Part shown: piece after piece, positions 1 to 8,254 of the stretch
Numbering within the stretch: position 1 is the stretch's first letter
How the letters are laid out: every line of letters begins with the position of its first letter
NCBI GenBank assembly: GCA_964514285.1
Contig: CAZEQC010000006.1
Span: 1 to 64,000, forward strand
Source of the DNA: SKLM01 sp964514285
GTDB taxonomy: Bacteria > Chloroflexota > Anaerolineae > B4-G1
Reading direction: 5' to 3'
DNA length: 64,000 nt
Notes under the pieces: generated by a model
Database searches by the model: none
The model's input: only the letters and a program-made list of their open reading frames with translations
Told to the model about the DNA's origin: nothing
Made by a program: the position numbers and the translations under genes

Positions 1-44
1 GTCGACCCAGGTGACTGCGTCGACCCAGGTGACTGCGTCGACCC
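1..44. repeat. 18-bp in-frame tandem repeat
   Basis: GTCGACCCAGGTGACTGC occurs at 1-18 and 19-36, followed by a partial third copy to 44. It is a multiple of three and keeps the nnrE frame, giving a repeated VDPGDC peptide. The array may extend beyond the window edge. Confidence 0.9.
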
Positions 45-411
45 GAACGCCCGGGCGGTGATCCGCCGCTCCAGGCTCGTCGTGGATGCCCTGGTGGGCT
101 ACAGCTTGCGCGGAGCGCCCCGCGGGCGCGTGGCCCAGCTGATCGTCCAGTGCAACCAGGAGAGCGCCCGAGTCCTATCCCTGGATCTCCCGTCTGGTCT
201 GGATGCCACGACGGGGGAGACGCCGGGGGTTGTGGTCGAGCCTGAGCGGACGCTGACGCTGGCCCTGCCCAAGACGGGGCTGTGGAATGTGTCCGGAGAG
301 CTCTACCTGGCCGACATTGGCATTCCACCGGAGGTCTATGAGCCGCTGGGCTTCTCGTTTGAGTGGCCCTGGCGGGAGGGGTACTGGATGGCGTTGGAGG
401 TGGAGAGCTAA
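1..411 (+). CDS. nnrE: NAD(P)H-hydrate epimerase (YjeF_N), C-terminal part
   Basis: Frame 1 is open from the first base, so the start lies upstream of the window. The visible part carries the conserved epimerase stretches VVDALVGYSL, LDLPSGLDATTG and ALPKTGLW, and ends with LADIGIPP, typical of the end of a YjeF_N domain. The family epimerises damaged NADHX/NADPHX in the cytoplasm. The protein stops after this domain, so the ADP-dependent dehydratase half found in bifunctional Nnr proteins is absent, at least downstream. The first codons visible are a small in-frame repeat (VDPGDC twice, then VDP). Identity is well supported; the N-terminal half cannot be judged. Confidence 0.85.
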   Translation, partial: VDPGDCVDPGDCVDPNARAVIRRSRLVVDALVGYSLRGAPRGRVAQLIVQCNQESARVLSLDLPSGLDATTGETPGVVVEPERTLTLALPKTGLWNVSGELYLADIGIPPEVYEPLGFSFEWPWREGYWMALEVES

Positions 412-480
412 GGCATAGCCTTGGGACCGGTCTTCCGCAGTATGAGGTCACGCATCACAACGTGGCCTGAAGGAGTATAG

Positions 481-1041
481 ATGGGAGAAGTCGCCTGGAT
501 CACGACCATAGATGAAGACGACGTCGATGAGGAGCTACAGGAGGCTTACGAGGCCTGCGCAGACTCGGCAACGGGCCGAGCGGCGAGCATCATGAGGGTG
601 CACAGCCTGAATCCGCGCTCCATGCTCGCCCACCGCGCCGTCTATCGCACCCTGATGTTCGGCCCCTCGCCGCTCAAGCGGTACCAGCGGGAGATGATCG
701 GCGTGGTCGTCTCGGCTTTGAACGGCTGCGGCTATTGAATGACGCATCACGGAGGGTCTCTCCGTCGGTTGGTTCGTGACGACGAGCTGGTTGCTCAGCT
801 CCAGAAGGATTACACGCATGCGCAGTTGAGCGCCGCCGACCGCGCGATGCTCGACTACGCTGCTCGCCTGACCCGGACGCCGTCAGCGATAGAGGAGAGC
901 GACGTGGAGGCGCTGCGCACGGTCGGTTTCAGCGATCGAGCCATTCTCGATGTCGCACAGATCACAGCATACTTTGCTTTTGTCAACCGCCTGGCCGAGG
1001 GGCTGGGCGTGGCGCTTGAGGATTACTGGACTGGAGCATGA
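481..1041 (+). CDS. AhpD-like peroxidase-family selenoprotein (TGA 736-738 read as Sec)
   Basis: Two abutting in-frame ORFs are joined through TGA 736-738, giving 186 residues. Residues 36-80 (ASIMRVHSLNP, LMFGPSPL, REMIGVVVSA) and the C-terminal half (LDYAARLTR, SDRAILDVAQITAYFAFVNR) match the peroxidase-related branch of the carboxymuconolactone decarboxylase/AhpD superfamily. That family has a redox motif N-x-C-x-Y-C-x-x-H-H-G; here it reads N-G-C-G-Y-(TGA)-M-T-H-H-G, so the stop falls exactly on the resolving/peroxidatic Cys, giving C83-x-x-U86 with H89 and H90. A hairpin with a GGTCT loop follows 16 nt after TGA. SD AGGAG at 471-475 lies 5 nt before ATG 481. Likely role: thiol/selenol-dependent hydroperoxide reduction in the cytoplasm. 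A plain nonsense mutation is the alternative but would not explain motif and hairpin together. No selA/selB/selD/selC is in the window. Confidence 0.87.
749..765 (+). promoter_or_regulatory. Bacterial SECIS-like hairpin
   Basis: ACGGAG-GGTCT-CTCCGT forms a perfect 6-bp stem with a 5-nt loop. The loop starts 16 nt after the TGA at 736-738. The GGTCT loop is the same as in the well-known E. coli fdhF SECIS apical loop, and distance and size fit the SelB-binding minihelix of bacteria. It lies inside the coding sequence, as bacterial SECIS elements do. Confidence 0.8.
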
Positions 1042-1063
1042 AGACAGAGGAGGGTACTCACCC

Positions 1064-4000
1064 ATGACGAAGCTGGATCAACTAGCTGATCTTGGTCAAG
1101 CCATCTGGCTTGATTACATGCGACGTTCTTTTATCACCGATCGAGACGGTCAACCGGGGGGGCGGCTGGAGGACCTGGTTGACCAGGGGCTGCGCGGCGT
1201 GACGTCCAATCCCTCGATCTTCGAGAAAGCTATCGCCGGCAGCAACGACTACGACGACGAGCTGCGCCGTCTTGGGGAGCAGACCAGATCTACCGGCGAC
1301 GAGTTGTCCCCCGAGGAGATATACGAGACCTTGGCCATCAAGGACATTCAGATGGCCGCCGACGTGCTCCGTCCCGTCTACGACGCCACCGACGGCGCCG
1401 ACGGCTACGTCAGCCTGGAGGTGAGCCCAGACTTGGCGTATGACACGGAGGGGACCATCGCGGAAGCGCGTCGGCTGTTCGCATCCGTCGATCGGCCCAA
1501 CGTGATGATCAAGGTGCCCGCCACGCCCCAGGGCATGCCGGCCATCGAGACGCTCATCGGTGAGGGGATCAACGTCAACGTTACCTTGATGTTCTCGCTC
1601 GATCAATATGATCAGGTGGCGGAGGCCTACATCTCCGGGCTGGAGGCGTTGGACGCCGACGGAGGCGACGTCGCCGAGATCGCCTCGGTGGCCTCCTTCT
1701 TCGTCAGCCGGGTGGACGTCAAGGTGGACCGGATGCTGGAGACGATAGAGAGCCCCGGAGCAGAGGCCCTGAAGGGCACCATCGGCATCGCCAATGCCAA
1801 GATGGCCTACCAGCGCTTCAAGTCCGCCTTCTCCGGTGACCGCTGGGAGCAGTTGGCGGAGAAGGGCGCCCGCCTGCAGCGCGTTCTCTGGGCCAGCACC
1901 AGCACCAAGGATCCGACCTACTCGGATACTCTCTATCCGGACAACTTGGTCGGGCCGCACACCGTCAACACGCTTCCGCCCGCTACCCTGAATGCCTTCC
2001 GTGACCACGGCACCGTGGGTCGACAGCGGTCACCGGCGCTCACCCTGGAGACCCAGCTGACAACGGCGCAGGCTCAGCTGGACAAACTGTCTGAGCTGGG
2101 GATCAACCTGGATCAGGTCACCGACGATCTTCTGGAGGAGGGGGTCGACAAGTTCGCCAAACCCTTCTCCGATCTGATGGAGAGCATCGAGGAGAAGGTC
2201 GAGCGGCTGGCGGTCAGCTGGCAGCGCATGGAGACCCGGCTGGTCGAGGGGGCCTATGAGGAGGCGGTCGCTGGCGCCCTGGGTGAGATGGCGCGAGACG
2301 ACGTCCTCGACCGCATCTGGAAGCACGATCCCACCGTCTGGGTGTCTGAGTCCCCTGTGGAGGAGATCACCGATCGGCTGGGCTGGCTGCACATCGCCAG
2401 TGCGATGAAGGAGAACGTTCCCCGCCTGGAGGCGTTGGCCGACGACGTCCGGGAGGCGGGCTACACGGACGCTCTCCTGCTCGGCATGGGCGGCTCCAGC
2501 CGGGCCGCGGAGGTCTTCCGCCAGACCTTTGGCGTTCGGGACGGCTATCTCGATCTGGCGGTCTTGGACAGCACCGATCCCGGCGCTGTCCTGGCGCAAC
2601 TGGAGCGCCTCGACCTGGGCAGCACGCTCTTCATCGTCGCCAGCAAGTCGGGCACCACCACCGAGACCCTCTCCTTCTTCAGNNNNNNNNNNNNNNNNNN
2701 NNNNNNNNNNNNNNNNNNNNNNNNNNNNNNNNNNNNNNNNNNNNNNNNNNNNNNNNNNNNNNNNNNNNNNNNNNNNNNNNNNTCTTCATCGTCGCCAGCA
2801 AGTCGGGCACCACCACCGAGACCCTCTCCTTCTTCAGATTCTTCTACCGTCAGGTCGTCGAGTTGCTCGGCGAGCGGGTCGACGCGGTCACCGAGGAGGC
2901 CGGCGCTCACTTCGTCGCCGTCACCGATCCCGGAAGCAACCTGGCCGAGCTGGCGCGCCAGCTCGGTTTCCGCGACGCTTTTCTCAACGACCCGAACATC
3001 GGAGGACGCTACTCGGCGCTCTCCTTCTTCGGGCTGGTTCCGGCGGCGCTGATTGGGGTCGACGTGGATCGGCTGCTGGACGGTGCGCTCACCATGACGT
3101 CTGGCTGCGAGTCGTGCGTGGTCACCGGGAACAATCTGGGCGCCCACTTGGGTGCCGTGCTCGGCGAGCTAGCCAAGGCCGGCCGGGACAAGGCCACCTT
3201 CTTGATCTCGTCAGAGATGGCCAGCTTCGGGGCCTGGTTGGAGCAGCTGATCGCCGAGAGCCTGGGGAAGTCGGGCACCGGCATCCTGCCGGTGGTGGAA
3301 GAGCCCCTCGGCTCGCCGCAGGTCTACGGTGACGATCGGGTCTTCGTCCATCTGCGGATGGAGGGTGATGACCGCCACGACGTCCAGCTGGGCCGACTGG
3401 TGGAGGCGGGCCATCCTCTGGTGCGGCTCAATCTGCGCGATCTCTACGACATGGGGGAGCAGATGTTCCTCTGGGAGATGGCCGTCGCCGTGGCGGGCTA
3501 CCGCCTGGGGATCCACCCCTTCAACCAGCCCAACGTGGAGGCTGCCAAGGTGCAGGCGCGTCGTATGGTCGAGCGGTATCAGGAGGAGGGCGAGCTGCCG
3601 ACTGGCGAGTCGTCGCCGGTGACAGCTGAGGCGCTTCATCAATTCCTCGGTGAGGTCTCCTCCCAGGGCAGTCCCTCACCCCACTCAGACCGACCGTACA
3701 TCGCCCTACAGGCCTACGTTCAGCCGACGGCGCGCATCAGCGCCGCCCTTTTGGCCTTGCGGGAGCAGCTGCGCGATCGCTATAGGCTAGCCACGACGGT
3801 TGGCTATGGACCCAGCTTTCTCCATTCCATCGGCCAGCTCTACAAGGGCGACGCCGGCGAGGGTATGTTCATCCAGTTCACGGCGGACGCCAAGCGCGAT
3901 GCCGATATTCCTGACCAGGCTGCTTTGCTTACCTCTTCAGATACGGAGACCGAGTCTCCCCGGTCGGGGATCACCTTCGGGGTGTTGGAGAGAGCGCAGG

Positions 4001-4110
4001 CTCTGGGCGATCGAGAGGCGATGGAGGAGGTCGGGCGGCGCGTGATCCGGTTCCACCTGGGGGAGGATGTGATCGATGGCCTCGATCGCCTGTACCAGGA
4101 GGAGGCGTGA
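1064..4110 (+). CDS. tal-pgi: Bifunctional transaldolase / glucose-6-phosphate isomerase
   Basis: The N-terminal third is a TalB/TalC-like transaldolase (GVTSNPSIFEKAI, the Schiff-base Lys in NVMIKVPAT, LWASTSTKDP). The rest is phosphoglucose isomerase (LLGMGGSSRAAEVF, SKSGTTTETLSFF, VAVTDPGSNLAELA, FNQPNVEAAK). The fusion links the pentose-phosphate pathway to glycolysis and is known from several bacterial phyla. The gene contains a 100-N gap flanked by a 55-bp duplicate. Removing 155 nt (the Ns plus one copy) restores a single frame, giving about 963 residues, so the gene is probably intact. SD AGGAGGG at 1048-1054 supports ATG 1064. First gene of the pentose-phosphate block. Confidence 0.93.
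2628..2837. other. Scaffold gap (100 N, 2683-2782) with duplicated flanks
   Basis: The 55 bases at 2628-2682 are repeated exactly at 2783-2837 on the other side of 100 Ns. The offset of 155 nt is not a multiple of three, so the apparent frame change in tal-pgi is artificial. Collapsing one copy and the Ns restores the frame. Confidence 0.95.
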
Positions 4111-4116
4111 AGACAG

Positions 4117-4270
4117 AGGAGATGGAGGGACGATGGAGATTGCNNNNNNNNNNNNNNNNNNNNNNNNNNNNNNNNNNNNNNNNNNNNNNNNNNNNNNNNN
4201 NNNNNNNNNNNNNNNNNNNNNNNNNNNNNNNNNNNNNNNNNNNAGGAGATGGAGGGACGATGGAGATTGC
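4117..4270. other. Scaffold gap (100 N, 4144-4243) with duplicated flanks
   Basis: The 27 bases 4117-4143 recur at 4244-4270. The true junction is probably tal-pgi stop, a short spacer with AGGAGATGGAGGG, then the rpiA start. No gene need be missing. Confidence 0.93.
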
Positions 4271-5000
4271 CGATCTGAAGCGGAAGGCCGGCGAGCGCGC
4301 GGTTGACTTCGTGAGATCTGGTATGGTCCTGGGCCTGGGACATGGCAGCACGACCATCTTCGCGCTGCGGCGCATCGCTGCTCTCCTGGAGGCTGGTGAG
4401 CTGGAGGATGTCTCGGGGATCCCTACCTCGTCCCAGGTGGAGAGCGACGCGCGAGAGCTGGGGATCCCGCTGACGTCTCTGAACGATCATCCGAGGATCG
4501 ACCTGACCATCGACGGCGCCGACGAAGTGGACGGTGATCTCAACTTGATCAAGGGGGGCGGCGGGGCGCTCTTACGGGAGAAGATCGTGGCCCAGGCATC
4601 GCGCCGCGAGATCATCGTGGTGGACGAGACGAAGCTGTCGGCGACCCTGGGGGCCCAATGGCCTGTGCCGGTGGAGGTTACGCCCTTCGGCTGGCGGTCC
4701 CAGGAGGCTTTCCTGGCCTCGCTCGGGGCGCGCGTGACGCTACGCCGGGTTGAGGAAGCCGCTCCGCTTACCTCTTCCGATGAGGGCGGCTCACCCTTCA
4801 CCACCGATCAAGGGAATCTGATCCTGGATTGTGACTTCGGGGCTCTGGCGAGCCCCGCCTCCCTGGCGGGGCAACTGGAGGAGCGAGCCGGCATCGTGGA
4901 GCATGGGCTCTTCCTCGGTCTGGCCTCGGACGTCATCGTGGGGACCGAGGCCGAGGGCATTCGACACCTGCGACGCTCCGTCGACGAAGGCCCTCGATGA
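4260..5000 (+). CDS. rpiA: Ribose-5-phosphate isomerase A
   Basis: A 246-residue RpiA: phosphate-binding GLGHGSTT near residue 25, catalytic TIDGADEVD near 83, LIKGGGGALLREKI, and VDETKLS. It interconverts ribulose-5-phosphate and ribose-5-phosphate in the cytoplasm. ATG 4260 follows an AGGAG/GGAGGG ribosome-binding region just after the second scaffold gap. The apparent upstream open frame through the Ns is an artefact. It sits directly after tal-pgi and before rpe, so it is probably co-transcribed with them. Length is normal for the family. Confidence 0.95.
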   Translation: MEIADLKRKAGERAVDFVRSGMVLGLGHGSTTIFALRRIAALLEAGELEDVSGIPTSSQVESDARELGIPLTSLNDHPRIDLTIDGADEVDGDLNLIKGGGGALLREKIVAQASRREIIVVDETKLSATLGAQWPVPVEVTPFGWRSQEAFLASLGARVTLRRVEEAAPLTSSDEGGSPFTTDQGNLILDCDFGALASPASLAGQLEERAGIVEHGLFLGLASDVIVGTEAEGIRHLRRSVDEGPR

Positions 5001-5095
5001 TGTCGTTAGGTGATGTCGTTAGATGATGCCAGGAGATGATGCCAGGAGATGATGCCAGGAGATGATGCCAGGAGATGATGCCAAGAGATGGTGCC
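4998..5095. repeat. 13-bp period tandem array
   Basis: Starting over the rpiA stop codon, two TGATGTCGTTAG(G/A) units are followed by five near-identical GATGATGCCAGGA units (5022-5086) and a partial one. All keep a 13-bp period. No ORF of note; likely slippage-generated spacer DNA. Confidence 0.9.
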
Positions 5096-5146
5096 ATCAC
5101 GTCGCTCTGAACCCCCCTTTAGTGCCCAAGTCGGGCGACTTCCGGT

Positions 5147-5188
5147 TGATGACTGCTAGCTGATGACTGCTAACTGATGACTGCTAAC
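5147..5188. repeat. 14-bp tandem repeat upstream of rpe
   Basis: Three copies of TGATGACTGCTA(A/G)C with a 14-bp period, ending 28 bp before the rpe start. A similar short-repeat style occurs before the BTAD gene and around the DUF503 gene. Confidence 0.9.
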
Positions 5189-5216
5189 TGAACACGGATT
5201 ACGACCAGGAGAAACC

Positions 5217-5879
5217 ATGATCTCAATCGAAGCTTCAATCCTCTCCGCTGACTTCGCGAGCCTCGGCCAGGAGGCCCAGACGGCAGAGTGCGCTGGCGTG
5301 GACGCGATCCAGATCGACGTGATGGATGGTCGCTTCGTGCCCAACATCACCTTTGGCCCGGGCATTGTACGGGCGCTGCGCCCACACGTCGACCTTCCGC
5401 TCGACGTTCACCTGATGATCGTGGAGCCGGGGCGGCACCTGAGCTCGTTCGCGGAGGCCGGCGCGGATCGCTTGATCATCCATCAGGAGGCCACGCCCCA
5501 TCTTCACCGCCTGCTGCAGTCCATTGTTGACATGGGTATCGAGGCCGGTGTGAGCGTCAATCCCGGCACGCCGTTGACGGTGTTGGAGGAGGTTCTCGAC
5601 CTCGTCGATCTGATTCAGATCATGACCGTCAACCCCGGATGGGGTGGACAGGCCTTCCTCCACAGCCAACTGGATAAGATCCAGCGTCTGAGGCTGATGC
5701 TCGAAGAGCGCGGTCTGGACGTCTCCATCGGCGTCGACGGCGGCATCGACCCCACCACCGCACCCCTGGTCGTCGAAGCCGGCGCGACCATGCTGGTCTC
5801 GGGGTCGGGCATCTACAACGACCAGGCACCCGTGTTGGACAACGTCAAGGCGCTGCGGGCCAGCGTAACGGCCAGCTAG
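5217..5879 (+). CDS. rpe: Ribulose-phosphate 3-epimerase
   Basis: A 220-residue TIM-barrel epimerase converting ribulose-5-phosphate to xylulose-5-phosphate. Diagnostic stretches are SILSADFASLG at the N-terminus, metal/catalytic IDVMDGRFVPNITFGP (about residues 33-48), DVHLMI, MTVNPGWGGQAF (about 138-149), and VDGGI near 175. GACCAGGAGAAACC supplies the SD before ATG 5217. It follows rpiA after about 215 bp of repeats. Length is usual for Rpe. Confidence 0.96.
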   Translation: MISIEASILSADFASLGQEAQTAECAGVDAIQIDVMDGRFVPNITFGPGIVRALRPHVDLPLDVHLMIVEPGRHLSSFAEAGADRLIIHQEATPHLHRLLQSIVDMGIEAGVSVNPGTPLTVLEEVLDLVDLIQIMTVNPGWGGQAFLHSQLDKIQRLRLMLEERGLDVSIGVDGGIDPTTAPLVVEAGATMLVSGSGIYNDQAPVLDNVKALRASVTAS

Positions 5880-5923
5880 AGCCGTGATGCGCTCTACAGC
5901 AGCGACAACGGTTGGGCCTAATC

Positions 5924-5962
5924 GATCACTGATGAAACCGATCACTGAGTACTGATCACTGA
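5924..5962. repeat. Three direct GATCACTGA repeats
   Basis: GATCACTGA at 5924-5932, 5940-5948 and 5954-5962, spaced 16 and 14 bp, directly upstream of the BTAD regulator gene. Could be spacer repeats of the type seen elsewhere in the window or a regulator site; the sequence does not decide. Confidence 0.7.
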
Positions 5963-5980
5963 ATACTGAGACGGTGCAAG

Positions 5981-8137
5981 ATGCAGAATATCTCCAAGAC
6001 CCCAACGCTCCACATCCAACTGCTGGGGGACTTCCGGCTCGTCTATGGCGACGAGCCGGTGACCGATATCGACACCCCGCGGCCCCAGTCGCTGCTGGCT
6101 TACCTACTGCTCCATCGCAGCGCTCCCCAGTCGCGCCACCGCCTGGCTTTTCTCTTCTGGCCGGACTCTCCCGAGTCCCAGGCATTGACCAATCTGCGCA
6201 ACCTGCTCTACCGGTTGCGCCACAGCCTGCCCGATGCTGACCGGTTTCTCCACGTCGATCGGAAGACGCTCCAGTGGCGCGAGGACTCGGCTTATGAGCT
6301 GGACGTGGCCCGCTTTGAGGACGCCTTGGCCAGGGCGCGGGTTGGCGGTGAAGAAGCCTACGGCCCGAGGGATGGTAAGGTCGCCGGGTCGACAGCTGTC
6401 ACCGATGCCCTGCAGGAGGCGGTCGATCTCTACCGGGGCGATCTGCTGCCCAGCTGCTATGACGATTGGATCGACGCCGAGCGTGAGCGGCTGCGTCAGG
6501 CCTTCGAGCGGGCCTTGACGCGGCTCATGCAGCTTCTTGAGGATCAGCGGGACTACCGGGGAGCCATTAGGGTCGGTCAGCGTCTGGTACGGCACGACCC
6601 CCTCCGCGAGGTCTCGTACCGCCGTCTGATGCGGCTGCGCGCCCTGGTCGGCGACCGCGCTGGTGCTCTGCGTACCTATCATCAGTGTGCCACGATCCTT
6701 GAGCGCGAGCTCGACGTGATGCCCAGCAGGGCGACGCGCGAGGTCTACGAGCAGCTGATGGCCGTCGAAGAACCCTTGATGACGCCTCGAACGGTGCCAA
6801 AGCGTGCGGGGGCTGTCTCGACGCTCGTGGGGCGTCACCAGGCCTGGAGAGAGCTGCGCGAGGCCTGGCGACAGGCGACCGCGGGGCGCCCGCAGGTCGT
6901 CATGATCTCGGGAGAGGCGGGCATCGGTAAGACGCGGCTGGCGGAGGAGCTGGCCCAATGGGCCAGCCGACAGGGTATTGCCGTGGCCACCGCTCGCTGC
7001 TACCCGTCCGAGGGGGAGCTGGCCTACGCTCCCGTAGCCGCCTGGCTGCGCGCGGCTCGCGCGTGGCAGTTGCCTCCACTGGATCCAGTCTGGCTCTCGG
7101 AGATCGCCCGCATTCTGCCGGAGTTGCTCGCCGAGCGACCCGATCTCTCTCCTCCCGGACCGTTGACCGAGCCGTGGCAGCGTCGTCGATTCTTCGAGGC
7201 CCTGGCGCGCGCCGTGCTGGGCAGTGAGCAGCCGTTGCTGCTGCTCCTCGATGGCCTCCAGTGGTGCAGCCATGGGACGCTCGAGTGGATCCATTACCTG
7301 GTTCGCTTCGATCCTCGCGCCAGATTACTCGTCGTCGGTACCTATCGTCCTGAGGAGGTAGCGGAGGGCCACGCTCTGACGTCTATGCTCCATCAGCTGC
7401 GGCACGATGACCAACTCGTGGCGATCGATCTCTCCCCTTTGAGCAGGGCCGAGACCGGGATCCTGGCCGCTAACGTGGCCGAACGGGACCTGCCGAAGGA
7501 TCTGGTGGACTGCCTCTACGGAGAGACCGAGGGCAATCCCCTCTTCATCGTGGAGACGGTAAGGGCGGGGCTCCCCGATGAGGTGCGAGGATCGCTGTCC
7601 GACGGGTTTGTCTGTGTTCCGCGTCCACTGCCATCTCGAATGCGGGACGCGCTTGCCGCGCGTTTGGATCAGCTCTCTCCTCTGGCGCGCAGCGTGTCGG
7701 AATTGGCCGCGACCGTCGGTCGAGACTTCACGTTCGACGTGCTGGCCCAGGCCAGCGATGCGACGGAGGAGCGGTTGGTTCGCGGGCTGGACGAACTCTG
7801 GCAAGCCCGCATCGTCCGAGAGCAGGGTGAGGATGCCTACGATTTCAGCCACGACAAGCTGCGCGAGATGGTGTATGCCGGGCTGAGCGAGGCAAGACGA
7901 CGGATGCTCCATCGCCACGTGGCTGCGGCGTTAGAGGCCATCCACGCTGGCAGCCTGGACGCGGTGGCAGCGCGGGTGGCGGCCCACTACGAGAAGGCGG
8001 ATGAAAGGCGAGAGGCGATGGCTTACTACAAGCGCGCGGTGCAGATAGCGGAGGAGATGCATGCCCCGGAGGATGCAGCTTGCTCTCGTCGACGACTGTC
8101 CAACCTGCGCGAGGAGGCCGCAGCTGACAGCGCCTAA
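5981..8137 (+). CDS. BTAD (SARP-type) transcriptional regulator with AAA ATPase domain
   Basis: 718 residues. Residues about 6-95 form a SARP-like winged-helix region (LHIQLLGDFRL, SLLAYLLLH, LRNLLYRLRHSL). Residues about 110-265 form the BTAD helical domain (VDLYRGDLLP, YRRLMRLRALVGDRAGAL, LERELDVMPS). An ATPase follows with Walker A GEAGIGKT near 310 and a Walker-B-like LLLLLDGLQW near 420. The end is short compared with large SARPs and lacks a clear long TPR region. Such proteins activate promoters by binding heptameric direct repeats next to the -10. A matching TGAAACG array begins 3 bp after its stop codon. Cytoplasmic DNA-binding activator; ligand unknown. Confidence 0.88.
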   Translation: MQNISKTPTLHIQLLGDFRLVYGDEPVTDIDTPRPQSLLAYLLLHRSAPQSRHRLAFLFWPDSPESQALTNLRNLLYRLRHSLPDADRFLHVDRKTLQWREDSAYELDVARFEDALARARVGGEEAYGPRDGKVAGSTAVTDALQEAVDLYRGDLLPSCYDDWIDAERERLRQAFERALTRLMQLLEDQRDYRGAIRVGQRLVRHDPLREVSYRRLMRLRALVGDRAGALRTYHQCATILERELDVMPSRATREVYEQLMAVEEPLMTPRTVPKRAGAVSTLVGRHQAWRELREAWRQATAGRPQVVMISGEAGIGKTRLAEELAQWASRQGIAVATARCYPSEGELAYAPVAAWLRAARAWQLPPLDPVWLSEIARILPELLAERPDLSPPGPLTEPWQRRRFFEALARAVLGSEQPLLLLLDGLQWCSHGTLEWIHYLVRFDPRARLLVVGTYRPEEVAEGHALTSMLHQLRHDDQLVAIDLSPLSRAETGILAANVAERDLPKDLVDCLYGETEGNPLFIVETVRAGLPDEVRGSLSDGFVCVPRPLPSRMRDALAARLDQLSPLARSVSELAATVGRDFTFDVLAQASDATEERLVRGLDELWQARIVREQGEDAYDFSHDKLREMVYAGLSEARRRMLHRHVAAALEAIHAGSLDAVAARVAAHYEKADERREAMAYYKRAVQIAEEMHAPEDAACSRRRLSNLREEAAADSA

Positions 8138-8139
8138 CA

Positions 8140-8185
8140 TGAAACGCTCCATGAAACGATTCTGAAACGGAGTCCGTGTTACCCT
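8140..8185 (+). promoter_or_regulatory. SARP-style operator and promoter (site 1)
   Basis: TGAAACG at 8140-8146, 8152-8158 and 8163-8169 (12- and 11-bp steps), then 10 bp, then a -10-like TACCCT at 8180-8185. There is no normal -35 box; in SARP-controlled promoters the heptamers replace it. It reads into the exported repeat protein at 8255. Confidence 0.7.
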
Positions 8186-8254
8186 TCCCTTGTAGGCTTA
8201 AGTCTTTCTTCGGTTCAGTCTTCAGATTGACGGAATATGTCGAGGAGGTGTGAG

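Noticed and set aside
739..1041. Separate small gene starting at ATG 739
   Set aside because: It has no SD of its own and begins inside the conserved redox motif; reading through TGA 736-738 gives a full family-length protein.
2683..4243. Frameshift or pseudogene in tal-pgi and a fused rpiA leader
   Set aside because: Explained by N gaps with duplicated contig ends; collapsing them restores normal genes.
4998..5188. CRISPR-like array
   Set aside because: Units of 13 and 14 bp are contiguous with no spacers; simple tandem repeats.
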